From contig CM066327.1 of the NCBI GenBank assembly GCA_033807775.1, positions 75,894,795 to 75,958,794 on the forward strand: 64,000 nt of DNA, written 5' to 3'. Positions within the stretch are counted from its first letter, which is position 1, and every line of letters begins with the position of its first letter. Positions 1 through 10,992 of the stretch are shown here, piece after piece. A program made the position numbers and the translations under genes. Source of the DNA: Saussurea involucrata. Taxonomy: Eukaryota > Streptophyta > Magnoliopsida > Asterales > Asteraceae. The notes under the pieces were generated by a model. It saw only the letters and a program-made list of their open reading frames with translations. It searched no databases and was not told where the DNA came from.

Positions 1-609
1 TTGCACCATGAATGCTCGTGGACCTGCATTAATGAACAAAAGAAACGGTGTTGACTGTTAACGGTTAGTGTAATCGTACGACCGTTATAAGTCTCATACA
101 TTGGTCGTTATACGTCGGTCGTACGGGAACGTACGACCAGCACAAAAACGTACGACCGAGCATACGTCTATAAACAACCTATAAGACTGTATCTAAATGC
201 AAGAGTGGTCTTATGAAAGTGTTATTCGAGTTTTCTAGCGTCGGTCGTGAGGTGTGATTTTTTACCCAAACAATACCCGATATATATTTTTATATATAAT
301 TTAATTAGTTTCTTATACGTTGTTTGATAATTTTATACTTTAAATTTTGTCATGTACTATGATTACACATGGTTGATTATATCATTATATGTTTTTGAAA
401 CTTGACGTTTATTTATTTGTTTTAAAAATTAAAAACTCGCTAATTTCATTTTCTTTAAAAATAACTTTATTTTTTTTCCGTAAACGGGTACCCAACGGGT
501 TCCCCGTACCCGTCGGGGATTAGTCGGGGCGAGGTCGGGGACGGGGTCCTTAAACGGGGGTCGAGGTCGGGGACGAGGGATGCATTACCCCTCCCCGTTT
601 CCATCCCTA
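1..609. mobile_element. Possible right end of a hAT-type DNA transposon
   Basis: The segment ends at 601-609 with CCATCCCTA, which read outward on the other strand is TAGGGATGG, a hAT-like terminus. The 130 bp before it are packed with repeats of a CGGGGAC/GTCGGGG motif, as in the subterminal transposase-binding repeats of hAT elements. The rest is AT-rich without coding capacity. A perfect hairpin lies at 117-138 (8-bp arms GGTCGTAC/GTACGACC). The left end is not in the window. An insertion here would explain why the copia-1 5' LTR and PBS are missing, but the 8-bp target duplication cannot be tested. Confidence 0.35.
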
Positions 610-1000
610 GGGATGATGATGTGAAATTCGTGAAACCCGAGAGTCTTGGGCCGTATGTCACGTGTTTTATCATGGACGGTTTACAATCTAGACTTGTGAT
701 CCACGGCATACCCGTCACGAGAAATGATTAGCGTTGAAGGGATTAAACATGCCAAATGACATAATGGATGTCAACGAATCCCGCAAGGATCTAAGAATTT
801 CGTAGATAATGAAATTGGTAAAATAATTACCTACCTAAATAACTTCTAGTTGCGATCCGCGGCATACCCGTCGTAGCTAAGAAGTGAAATATGGATCTTA
901 GCCTTGTTAAATATAATTGTTTATTTAACTTTTGGGTAATTATTATAACAAGGATTATTTAATTAAAGATCACTAAAATATATTTTTTCTACTTTGATAG

Positions 1001-4000
1001 ATGTCAAACAACAACACGAATTCATTGATTTCAAACTTTTGTCTGAAAGGGCTCCTCGAGAAGGACAAGCTCGCGGGCTTGAACTTCATGGACTGGCTTC
1101 GCAACCTGGGAATCGTACTCAGGATGGAAAAGAAGCAGAGAGCCATTGAGGAACTCCTCCCTGAGGCACCACCAACCGGAGCATCTCGGGCGATTCGGGG
1201 AGAGTACGAAAAACGTCTGACCGAATCAAACGAGGCCGCTTGCCTCATGTTAGCGACCATGGCACCTGAACTCCAAAAGCGTATGGAGAGCCTTGGGGCG
1301 TATGACATGCTTAACCAGCTGAGGGACATGTTCCAACAACAGGCTAGGCAAGAACGGTTTGACACAGTCAGATCTCTGGTGGGCTGCAAAATGACCCCGG
1401 GAAGCAGTGTCAGCGTACACGTTCTTAAAATGAAATCGTACATTGACCAACTGAAGCGTCTTGGTTTTCCCTTTAGTCAGGAGCTTGCCACGGATCTCAT
1501 CCTAAACTCGCTGACTAGTTCATATGAATCGTTTATACTGAACTATAATATGAACAACATGGAGAAAACCATCATGGAGCTCCATGGCATGCTGAAGATC
1601 GCCGAGTCTAACGTAGCCAAAGCTAAAGTTGTTTCTCCCGTGTTGGCCATTAGGGAAGGAGGAGTCAAGAAGAAGAAGAAGCCAAACCCACCCAAAGGCA
1701 AGGGGAAGGAGAAAGTTGGTCAATCCAACTTCAAGCCCAAAGGCAAGGGTAAGGGTAAGGCTAACTCTGCGATTCCTCAAGCGAAAACTCCTGAGGATGC
1801 AACATGTTTCCACTGCGGGGAGAAAGGACACTGGAGGCGTAGCTGTCTGAAATACCTGAAGGAGCTTAAAGATCTCAAGGCCAAGGGTGTGGTCGAACCT
1901 TCAGGTATGTATATGATTGAACACTGCAACACTTCTGCTTCTAATTCCTGGGTATTGGACACAGGATGTGGTACTCACATTTGTACTGATGTGCAGGGAC
2001 TAAAACGAAGTAGGAAGCTGAGACGTAGAGAGCTCAACCTAATCATGGGGAACAAGCATGTTGCTCCAGTTGATAGGATTGGGAATTATGAGCTTACTTT
2101 TGAATCTGGTCTGTCTGTGGTGTTATTGAATGTTTGTTACTCGGCCAAAATGGCCAGAAACATTATTTCTTTTAAAGCACTGTATGATGATGGTTTTAAT
2201 TTTGTATTTGATGATTGATCAATTCTTGTGTTTAAAAATGAGTTATTTTATTTTAAAGCTAGTCCTTGTAATGGCATCTATGAAACCAACATCAGCTTAT
2301 GAAACAATAATAGTTCAATCCTTAATGTTGATTCGACTTCATCCAAAAATGGTTTGGATAAGACATATCTGTGGCACTGTCATCTTGGCCACATTAACAA
2401 GAAACGCATCGCCAAACTCCAAGCGGATGGGATTTTGGAATCATTTGATCACGCATCTTATGATGAATGTGAATCTTGTTTACTAGGGAAGATGACTAAA
2501 GAACCATTCACAGGAAGCTGTGAACGGGGAAAAGATATGTTGGACCTTATACACACTGATGTGTGTGGACCGTTTAGATCAGCCACAAGACATGGCAAAA
2601 GGTACTTCGTTACATTTACTGATGATTTCAATAGATATGGATATATTTATTTGATTAAACATAAGTCTGAAACCTTTGAGGTGTTCAAGTCATTCCAGAA
2701 CGAAGTGGAGAATCAACTAAACAAAAGGATTAAGATCCTCAGATCTAATAGAGGTCGTGAGTATCTTAGTCTATAATTCAGTGATCATCTAAGAAATTGT
2801 GGGATTATCTCCCAATTAACTCCACCCGGGACACCCCAACACAATGGTGTGTCCGAGAGGAGAAACCGAACATTGTTAGATATGGTTCGTTGCATGATGA
2901 GTCGCACTACGCTTCCAATCCGTTTATGGATATACGCCCTAGAGACTGCAGCAAAAATCCTTAACCTCGTTCCAACCAAGAAGGTTTCCAAAACACCATC
3001 TGAAATATGGAGTGGTAGAGTTCCTTCACTAGCATATTTAAAAATCTGGGGTTGCGAGGCTTACGTTCGTCGTGAATCTCAAGACAAGTTAGAGCCCAGA
3101 TCAGAGAAGTGTTATTTTGTTGGATATCCTACTGGATCTTTTGGATATTTGTTTTACAAACCTTCTGAAAACAAAGTTTTTGTTGCTAGAAGGGTAGTCT
3201 TCCTAGAAAGGGAGCTGATGTCCAAAGAGGCCAGTGGGAGCCGAATTGATCTTGAAGAAGTTCAAGAATCAACCAACATGGAATCCGATGTTGGCACTAG
3301 TTACCATCAAGAGGTTGTACAACCTCAATATGATGGAGAACCTGACATTCAGCCACCACCTGTTCGCAGGTCTGATAGAGTACGTCAGGCACATGAAAGA
3401 TATGATTTACTCATTTCTGATGGTGATGAGTCTCTGGTAGATCTTGATGAACCTACCAGCTATCAGGAAGCCATGGCAGGCCCAGAGTATGCTAAATGGA
3501 AGGAGGCTATGGAAAGCAAGATCCAATCCATGTATGATAATCAAGTTTGGGACTTGGTTGATCAAACGCCTGGCCTTAAAACAGTTGGGTGTAAATGGAT
3601 TTTCAAGAAAAAGACCGACATGGATGGGAAACTACACATGTACAAAGCTAGACTGGTGGCAAAGGGTTACACGCAAACTCATGGTGTAGACTACGATGAA
3701 ACCTTTTCACCAGTCGCTATGTTAAAATCTATTAGGATACTGATTGCCATAACAGCATTTCATGATTATGAGATATGGCAAATGGACGTAAAAACCGCCT
3801 TCCTTAATGGAAAGCTTACTGAGGATGTGTTTATGACACAGCCTGAGGGTTTTGTACATCCTAAGCATCCCAATAGAGCGTGTAAGCTTCAGAAGTCCAT
3901 TTATGGACTCAATCAAGCATCTCGTAGCTGGAATCTTTATTTTGATGAGAAAATCTAGGAATTTGGTTTTGTTAGAAGTGAAGATGAACCATGCGTATAT

Positions 4001-6944
4001 GTCAGAACTAGTGGGAGCACCGTAGTCTTTCTTGTGTTATATGTAGATGACATACTACTCATGGGAAACGATATCCCAACACTGCGAAGTGTTAAAACTT
4101 GGCTAGGGAATTGTTTTTCCATGAAAGACATGGGAGATGCGGCATACATATTAGGCATCAAGATCTATAGAGATAGATCCAGGAGGCTCATTGGGTTAAG
4201 CCAAAGTACCTACATAGATAAGATCTTGAAGAAATTCAAGATGCAAGACTCCAAGAAGGGGTTCTTGCCGATGCAACATGGCATGGCACTAAGCAAGTCT
4301 CAGTGTCCTAATTCCACTAAGGAATTAGATAAAATGAGTCGGGTTCCATATGCTTCGGCTGTAGGATCGATCATGTATGCCATGATTTGTACTAGGCCTG
4401 ATGTATCATATGCCTTAAGCAAGACGAGTAGATATCAGGCTGTAACATCCTAAATTTTCAATATTAATATTTTAATGAGAATTGGGATGTATTTGTATTT
4501 TGTGTAAACCTTGAAGTATTTGGAAGTTTTATAATTCATTAGGGTTAAAATACAAGAGATAAGTAAGGTGTTACTTTTGGAAATAATGAAACTTGAGGGT
4601 GCTTTTGGTCATTTTGGAAAGTTGTTTGGATAAAATATCTAAAAATCAGATGTTATCTGATTCCTTATGGTTGAGTCGGCTGAGAAAAGAAAGAAAGGAA
4701 GAATAGAGAGAAAGAAGAGAAAGGAGAAAAGAAAGAAAAAGAAGGGTTTGTTCATCAAATTGGCAAGGAATTGAACTCAACTTCTGAAAATTCTTGTTGT
4801 GAATGAATAATAATAAACGAATCTATGTATTGGGTTGATTTACAGAATCAATTACAACAGATTGAGGGAATCAGATTTGTGCAGAAAGTGGGTTTTGTAA
4901 ACTTAAGGTGAGTTCATTTGTTCCTTGCTTAAATCAGTGTTTTCATGTTAAATTAAACCTTGTAATAGCTGTAGAAAGTGGTTATGAACTGTATGGGATG
5001 GTTTGGAAAGAGCTGAATCGAACAGACATGAAAATGGATCAAATTTTAGGCTGCAGAACCGAGTTTTCCGGATAAATCGTCGTATCCGGAAAACCGAGAT
5101 GATGAATGTGTCCGGACGTGATCAAGTATCCGGGTAAGTTTTATTTTGTTGTAAGAATCCGGATGAATATAGTATCCGGATGGTTTTAGTATCCGGATGT
5201 CGTCCGGATTAGAATAGTATCCGGTAAAGTGTTGTTATCCGGAAAAGTCCTTTTATCCGGATAAGTTAGAAGTATCCGGAAAACCCCTGTTGTCCGGACA
5301 CTTTTGTGAAATTGGAAATGTTAGGTCTTAATGTTTGGAAGCAGATTCTAGATGAATTGTCTAGTTCAGTTTCTAAAAATATTTCTCGGGGCGCTGCCCC
5401 CAGACCCCGCAAGGGCGTTGCCCCTTGACCCCATCCGCTAACCGGGTAGCGGAACCCCCGTGCTAAGTTGCCAAAGGGGGAGCATTTGAGAATATGATAT
5501 GAGCTGTAATGTATTGTTATACATATACGTTAGTAAAGTGTAATGGATCCATAGGCACTAATGGTTATGTACACGTAGAATAGATGAAGATTAATCATTA
5601 TTCTGATGTGTGTGAGAAATCGTGGAATAAACGTAACTCCTAATTCCTAAGGAAAAGAAGAGATTGGCATGTGTATATTGTAATCACTATTTCCTTCTCT
5701 AAGAAATAGGCATGTGTATATTGTTATTTCTTAGATGTGTACAGAAATGGGCATGCGTATATTGCGGTTTCTGGAATAGATGTGTACGGAACTGGGCATG
5801 TGTATATTGCGATTTCCGGAATAGAAACATTACTCTAGAGTCAGTACAGATTCGTAGGGTAGCTCTGAAACATGATATGATGATGGAATGAGTGTCAGTC
5901 ATATTCATGGGATTAAATGGAAGTCCTGTTAACGGAATAGAGTTACACGTTTGGTAAGAAAATGGGTAACCAGGTTTGTTATAACTTGCTTACATTGATT
6001 TTGCAAATGTTATTATGGAAACGAATGTTCTCACTAGGCGTTGGCCTAATCGTTTCATATGATGTTTCCTTACCAGGTACCAACTCGGGAAAGTAAAGGG
6101 TTGTGGGACGAGCGTTTTTGGAATAGTAGAGGTGTCAATTAACCAGAAGAGATTTTGTTGGATTGCTTAGATAACTTAGTTAATCTGATTGTAGTGATGT
6201 GATTAGATTAATAGGTTATTTGAAGAATCCGTATTGTAAATGTACTCTGGATGGTTAATTACCTTGCTATATATTTTGTAAGTTGAAGTTTATTGTATCA
6301 TAACTTGTGAAATTTGAGGTTCAAATTAGCCCTGATTTTAGGGTGTTACACAGGCCAACATTGGCGAAGCCCATTGGATAGCAGTCAAGAACATTCTCAA
6401 GTACCTGAGAAGGACAAAAGACATGTTCTTGGTCTATGGTGGCCAGGAAGAGCTATGTGTAAAAGGATACACAGATGCTAGCTTCCAAACTGATAGAGAT
6501 GATTCATGTTCGCAATCAGGATTCGTGTTTTTGCTAAATGGTGGAGCGGTCACTTGGAGAAGTTCCAAGCAGAGCATTGTAGCAGATTCGACAACAGAGG
6601 CTGAGTATATTGTAGTTAATGAGGCTACAAAAGAGGCCATGTGGATGAAGAAGTTCATTGGGGATCTTGGCGTAGTTCACACTATTCATGATCCTATAGA
6701 TATCTTCTGTGACAACGAGGGTGCAGTCATCTTGGCTAAAGAACCTAGGTCACACAAGCGTACACGACATATACTCAGGAAATTTCATTACGTTCGGAAG
6801 GTTGTCGAAGACAAGGACATTATCATTAGTAAAGTTGACTAAAGTATGAACTTGGCTGATCCATTCACCAAGCCCTTGCCTCAGACCAAGCATGATACTC
6901 ATACTAGGTCTATAGGCATTAGAGTTGTTAGCGATTTAGCTTGA
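1001..6944 (+). pseudogene. Copia-1 gag-pol polyprotein, decayed
   Basis: The frame starts at ATG 1001 and, allowing for the inserted solo LTR and its duplicated CAGGC, stays in register to a natural stop at 6942-6944. Five internal stops break it: TGA 2216, TGA 2300, TAA 2774, TAG 3956, TAA 6840. Domains in order: gag with one zinc knuckle (CFHCGEKGHWRRSC, about 1807-1848); protease motif DTG (near 1959); integrase HHCC (WHCHLGH...CESC, 2369-2480); integrase core, in which the usual SDRGGEY reads SNRGREY, so the second catalytic Asp is Asn; RT with YVDD near 4040; RNase H with TDAS, TEAEY and CDNEGA (6470-6730). A dead polyprotein that once made capsid, protease, integrase and reverse transcriptase. 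I do not assign a copia lineage. Confidence 0.9.
4441..6350 (+). mobile_element. Solo LTR of a gypsy-type element
   Basis: The 1910-bp segment starts TGTAACATCC and ends GGGTGTTACA. It is flanked by CAGGC on both sides (4436-4440 and 6351-6355), a perfect 5-bp target duplication. No PBS, PPT or coding region is present, so it is a solo LTR left by LTR-LTR recombination. It contains clustered ATCCGG motifs (about 5060-5300), a GC-rich block (5395-5460) and a roughly 60-bp repeat with GGCATGTGTATATTG (5665-5825). A block around 6030-6090 (CACTAGGCG..., CTTACCAGGTA, CTCGGGAA) also occurs, reversed, in the LTRs of the element at 24588-29446, so the two are related families. Confidence 0.9.
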
Positions 6945-7801
6945 TTATATATTTTAGTTGATCTGAGATTTTGGAACTTAAATAGTTTACATTTGCATAT
7001 GACATGATGATTATTATGTTGAGATCATAGTATGTGCTCGGAGCAATCATTTCTTTGGTGTATCACTGTGTTCTATTTTGCATGTTTATAAACTTCCTTT
7101 GAATACTAGTTTATTCAAAAATCTCCACAGTCGTTTATTCTCCAAAGGAAGGGAGTAATAAATTAAGACTGATATGAGGTGTGAGTTGATTATCCATAGA
7201 GATGGATATGGCATCGGATGCAACTACATTCATATGAACTTGATAGAGATCAAGTTTTGGAACGACCAACACTTAGAGATTACTTCATGGTTTTTGTCAC
7301 AAGTAATTCTAAGATGGTAATATCTTTTAGCCTAGAGTGGTGATGCATGAGACTCCTAACACAAAGTCGGTTATATTTTGACCATTTCCAACGTCGTCCG
7401 TAACTGGAAACCATAAAGGTACTGATCAAATATAACATGATTAGTGGGGAGGTCTATGTAGTCAAAGCAATTTGTTTCTTTTGCCTCATGGTAAAAGTGA
7501 TATCCATGGGCCCCTCAATGATTTGGTGCTGACACTTGAATGTATGGCCATACTCAGACTAAATTAATATTGGATCAATTTTGCAATCTATTTTAGGTCA
7601 CCACAAATCTCTATTGAGAAATATAATATTGAACGGTCTGAAGATTGACAACATACCATGTCTCATGTTCATATGGATATCTAGAACAAAAGGATAATTG
7701 ATTACTTACCTTTAGGATTGTTTCATACCTTCTGGTTTTGATTACAAAATAGTGTCTTGAATGACACACATGTGCCATTATGTATTTATTGTGTCAAGTA
7801 C
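6945..7801 (+). other. Copia-1 3' non-coding region
   Basis: About 860 bp between the polyprotein stop and the PPT, with no ORF of note. It is unusually long for a copia 3' untranslated region. I see no recognisable domain in any frame. Confidence 0.6.
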
Positions 7802-7812
7802 AAGTGGGAGTC
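7802..7812 (+). other. Polypurine tract of copia-1
   Basis: The purine run AAGTGGGAG followed by TC directly precedes the TGTTGG start of the 3' LTR. This is the usual plus-strand primer position for reverse transcription. Confidence 0.8.
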
Positions 7813-8438
7813 TGTTGGAGATATGCCCATTGATACAAAATAATTAAATATTGGCATTATCCTATTCGGTCGCACACAAAGTCCAAACTAAAATTGCAAG
7901 AATTATATGATTAAGGGGAAAGTTTGTTAAACATCATAAGTGATGGTTTAACTAGAAACTAGAAAAAAAAGGAGGGATCAATTTTGTAAATATAAGATTG
8001 CTTGTTAGACACAAAAGCAATATGTCATAAATTCTATTTATGACTACACTCCACCTCTTTTATGAATTTCAAGAGGAGAGCCGATTCCTCCTCTCTCTCT
8101 CCCTTAACCTTTCGGCCAAAAACACACACAAGTGTGTGTGTGTGTGTGTGTTAAATGCTAGAGAAACATATTAGTTTTTCTTTCATAAAAGCTTTGGAGA
8201 AGAAAGGAAAAATCTTGCAAAAGAACTTGGAGCTTTGGGTGTGCACTTGATAGAGGGATTCTCCTTTGGATCCTCCAAAGTCTTCAAGGGTATGATTTTA
8301 CCTCTATCTTCATCTATTTTCTAGTTGCTAGTAACACTTGTACAATGGATCCTCTCTTAAAAGAAGAAGTTTGTTTTTCGTTTTTTATTATAAGCTTCCG
8401 TTGCATGTTTTTGTTTGGTAAATCTTCTTCTTCCAACA
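7813..8438 (+). repeat. Copia-1 3' LTR
   Basis: 626 bp, beginning TGTTGGAGATATGCCC and ending CTTCTTCTTCCAACA, so it has a 5-bp inverted TGTTG/CAACA terminus. It contains a CT-rich stretch and a (GT)n tract around 8090-8150. The flanking base run GTTTC (8439-8443) is the expected site of the right target duplication, but the left copy is not in the window. Confidence 0.85.
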
Positions 8439-10632
8439 GTTTCAATAATATATTGGTGGTTTTATAATATATTAAAAAAAATTGGTTTCCTTTTTTGAAA
8501 AAAAAAACATTCAGTTTCCTTATTTGAATTTAGATTGTAATGTACCATTATGCCCTTCTGTCCTATTTTCGTTAATTTATTATATTAAACTAATTAATTT
8601 ATTAACATAAATAACCCAAATGAATATTGACCGTTGATTGATGACTAGTTGAGTACCCGTGCAATGCGGCGGGATGTAATATTCAAATAAATATAAGAAA
8701 TAATATAACAATGCAAATGTGTTTTTACCATATAAACCAAATTGATTAGTGGATTGGATCAAGTGGTATTACTCAATGTACTCAGTCGATGATATACAAC
8801 TTTTACCAATGGTGGTATAGATATACATGATATAGAGATTTATCGTCATAAATAACACTTTAAAAAACGTTGTGGCTTATCTTGAAGCCTACGGCTTGAG
8901 GCTCACATCATTTATAACTTTAGTAATCAATTGTTTATTACATGGCATTCAAATACATTTAAAAATATGTATTGAAATCTATGGAATTATATGTGACTAA
9001 TGTCAATTTTTTGTTTTTAACACTTCTTCTTAAATATTTTATAATATAAAATAGATTATCAAAATAACTTATCACCTGCAAATAGATAAGTCACAATCAT
9101 CCTACAAGGCAAAATAATATACATGAAATCCTTTTTCTTATTCAGATATCCACAATGTCATCCATTACCAACATCTACAAAAGGTAACGTAAGTCACGGT
9201 TGAAACTTTCTCGCTTATCTTACATACATATCTCCTCCATATCACACACTAAGGCCAAAATACATAAGAAAAATAATATATGAACGAAAAGAAAAGAGCA
9301 TCGACAACATTAATTGTATCTTGTTGTTTCGGTATGATTTAAGCATCATCTACCTTGCTAGTAGTGGAAGAAGCAGTTACAACCGAATTACTATTTTTGG
9401 TCTCGTATTCTTTCGTTGTTGTCTTGATGCTGCAGTGAGGGAGAAACAGGTGTTTTGCAATTTCTCTGCAATATTATCAACTATCAAAACAATAATTCAA
9501 AACCATGTACTGCAACCACCAGTCCACATACATACAAAGAAACTTTCCTTTCAATAGCTAAGTAACATCCAAATCAAAAGCCCCTAACGAAGAACTTACA
9601 TGCTCAAAAAACACCCAATCATAATTGTGCAATGTGCAAAATACAGAAAAGTCCTTTCTCTTGTGGGGTGCAATCAAGATCATGGCTAGCTATTATGGGT
9701 TTGAAAGGTGCGTTTTTTCTCCACTTCTAGAGTGTTTTAGGGTTTGAATGATTGATCGATTATTAGAAAATCTGGACAGTTAAAATTTAAAAAACAATAA
9801 AGAACAAACAGGCTGGAGCAAAAAAACTAAGCAGAAGTAGAGAAACCAAATCGTTGGAAGTTTGAGAATTGAGATCAGAAACCTTACCTGTTGTGAAGCA
9901 AACCAGATTTCCAGAAGCAACAGATAGAGAAACCAAATTGTTGGAGTCTTGATGGAGGTGCTTACCAGATTTCCAGAATTCGTAATAGCCAAAATATTGT
10001 TTTAATAGCCAGAATTCGTAATAGCCAAAATATATAGGAGGAAGAAGGGGTTGATTATTCAGTTTCCTTTAATAATGGGCTTATTTTTTGGGCTTAATAG
10101 TTTTTAATAGTCAAAATATTGTTTTTAATTTCTAGCCAAAATATTGGTTTTAATAGCAGAATTCGTAATAGCCAAAATATATAGGAGGAAGAAGGGGTTG
10201 ATTATTCAGTTTCCTTTAATAATGAGCTTATTTTTAGGGTTTAATAGATACTAAAAGTAAAAAAAAACTCAAAATTGATGCAAAATCAAACTCAAAATTA
10301 ATGCAAAATCAAACTCAAAGTTAATGCAAAAGGAAATCACGTTTCAAAATTAATGCAAATAAAACCTACTCATAATCTCTTTCTTTATAACAGGAGTAAA
10401 AAAATCCAATAAGAACAGATTAATTGGATGACTAACCCAAATCTTTCAGCTGATTAACTCGAGTTAAGGAAATGTTTTTTAAGGAAATTACGTTTCAAAA
10501 TTAATGATAAAGAAAATTAATGTTTTTTAATTGAAATCAGAAATGTTTTTTTAAGGAAATTACGTTTGAAAATTAATGCAAAACGAAATTAATGTTTTCT
10601 AATTGAAATCAGAAATGTTTTTTAAGGAAATT
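8439..10632. other. AT-rich non-coding stretch with degraded repeats
   Basis: No convincing gene. A segment at about 9800-10010 is repeated at about 18990-19165. A run mentioning CCAAAATATATAGGAGGAAGAAGGG occurs at 10020-10070, 10170-10200 and 19175-19205. From 10250 to 10632 there is a low-complexity repeat of AATTAATGCAAA and AAATTACGTTTC. On the minus strand, 9468-9340 could be a terminal exon (acceptor-like TTGCAG, then an open frame ending in a stop), possibly of the RPA-like gene. That last point is weak. Confidence 0.5.
9797..10010 (-). repeat. Copy 1 of a duplicated 5'-exon-like segment
   Basis: About 200 bp closely matching 18988-19165. Read on the minus strand it contains CAACAGGTAAGG, which looks like a splice donor after an exon. 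Copy 2 lies just upstream of the RPA1-like coding exons in the same orientation, so both copies may be the untranslated first exon of an RPA-like gene. Confidence 0.5.
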
Positions 10633-10977
10633 TGTAAACACCAGATCTATTAGGTAAACATGAATTCATCCATTGATTTTCAAGAATCTAGATATTACAT
10701 AGGAATTAAGCACTTTCTCTCTCTAGATTCTCTCTCTAGAATCTCTCTCTAGATTTACAATTATGCTCATTCACTAATCACTTTCTCTAGACTTTCTTAA
10801 CAACTAAGCTAACTAAACCTATTTATACCTATGAATTACAACACAAGTATTTCTAATTACATTGACTTTCTAACTAAACAACTTTGACTTTGACTATTTT
10901 GACTTTTACTTTGACTTTACAATGTTTGACCATTACAAGACTTTACAATAAATCTTGAATACAATAATGCTCTAACA
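10633..10977 (-). repeat. L1 3' LTR
   Basis: Reads TGTAAACACC...CTCTAACA on +. On the minus strand it starts TGTTAGAGC and ends GGTGTTTACA. A minus-strand TATA box (TATTTATA on +) is at 10820-10827. It contains tandem TCTCTCTAGA motifs (10715-10755) and repeats of TTTGACTT (10860-10915). Confidence 0.9.
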
Positions 10978-10992
10978 TTCTCCCCCTTTGGA
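10978..10992 (-). other. L1 polypurine tract
   Basis: On + this reads TTCTCCCCCTTTGG; on the minus strand it is CCAAAGGGGGAGAA directly before the 3' LTR. Confidence 0.85.

Larger units (their letters stand above)
610..8438 (+). mobile_element. Copia-1: 5'-truncated Ty1/copia element
   Basis: It consists of a leader remnant (610-1000), a gag-PR-IN-RT-RH reading frame (1001-6944), a 3' non-coding region, a PPT and a 3' LTR at 7813-8438. The 5' LTR and PBS are absent from the window. A gypsy solo LTR sits inside at 4441-6350. Domain order with integrase before RT is that of Ty1/copia. In the leader, two similar motifs (GATCCACGGCATACCCGTC near 700 and GATCCGCGGCATACCCGTC near 856) show an internal duplication. 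Confidence 0.9.

Noticed and set aside
467..718. 83-codon minus ORF near the window start
   Set aside because: Spans the GC-rich subterminal repeats and the copia leader border; no domain.
5390..5465. GC-rich block in the solo LTR as a possible rRNA or organelle fragment
   Set aside because: It is a short inverted/tandem GGGGC(G/T)TGCCCC phrase within the LTR with no rRNA features.
8640..8680. Helitron-like end around TACCCGTGCAATGCGGCGGG
   Set aside because: No CTRR end, clean hairpin or matching TC start could be placed.
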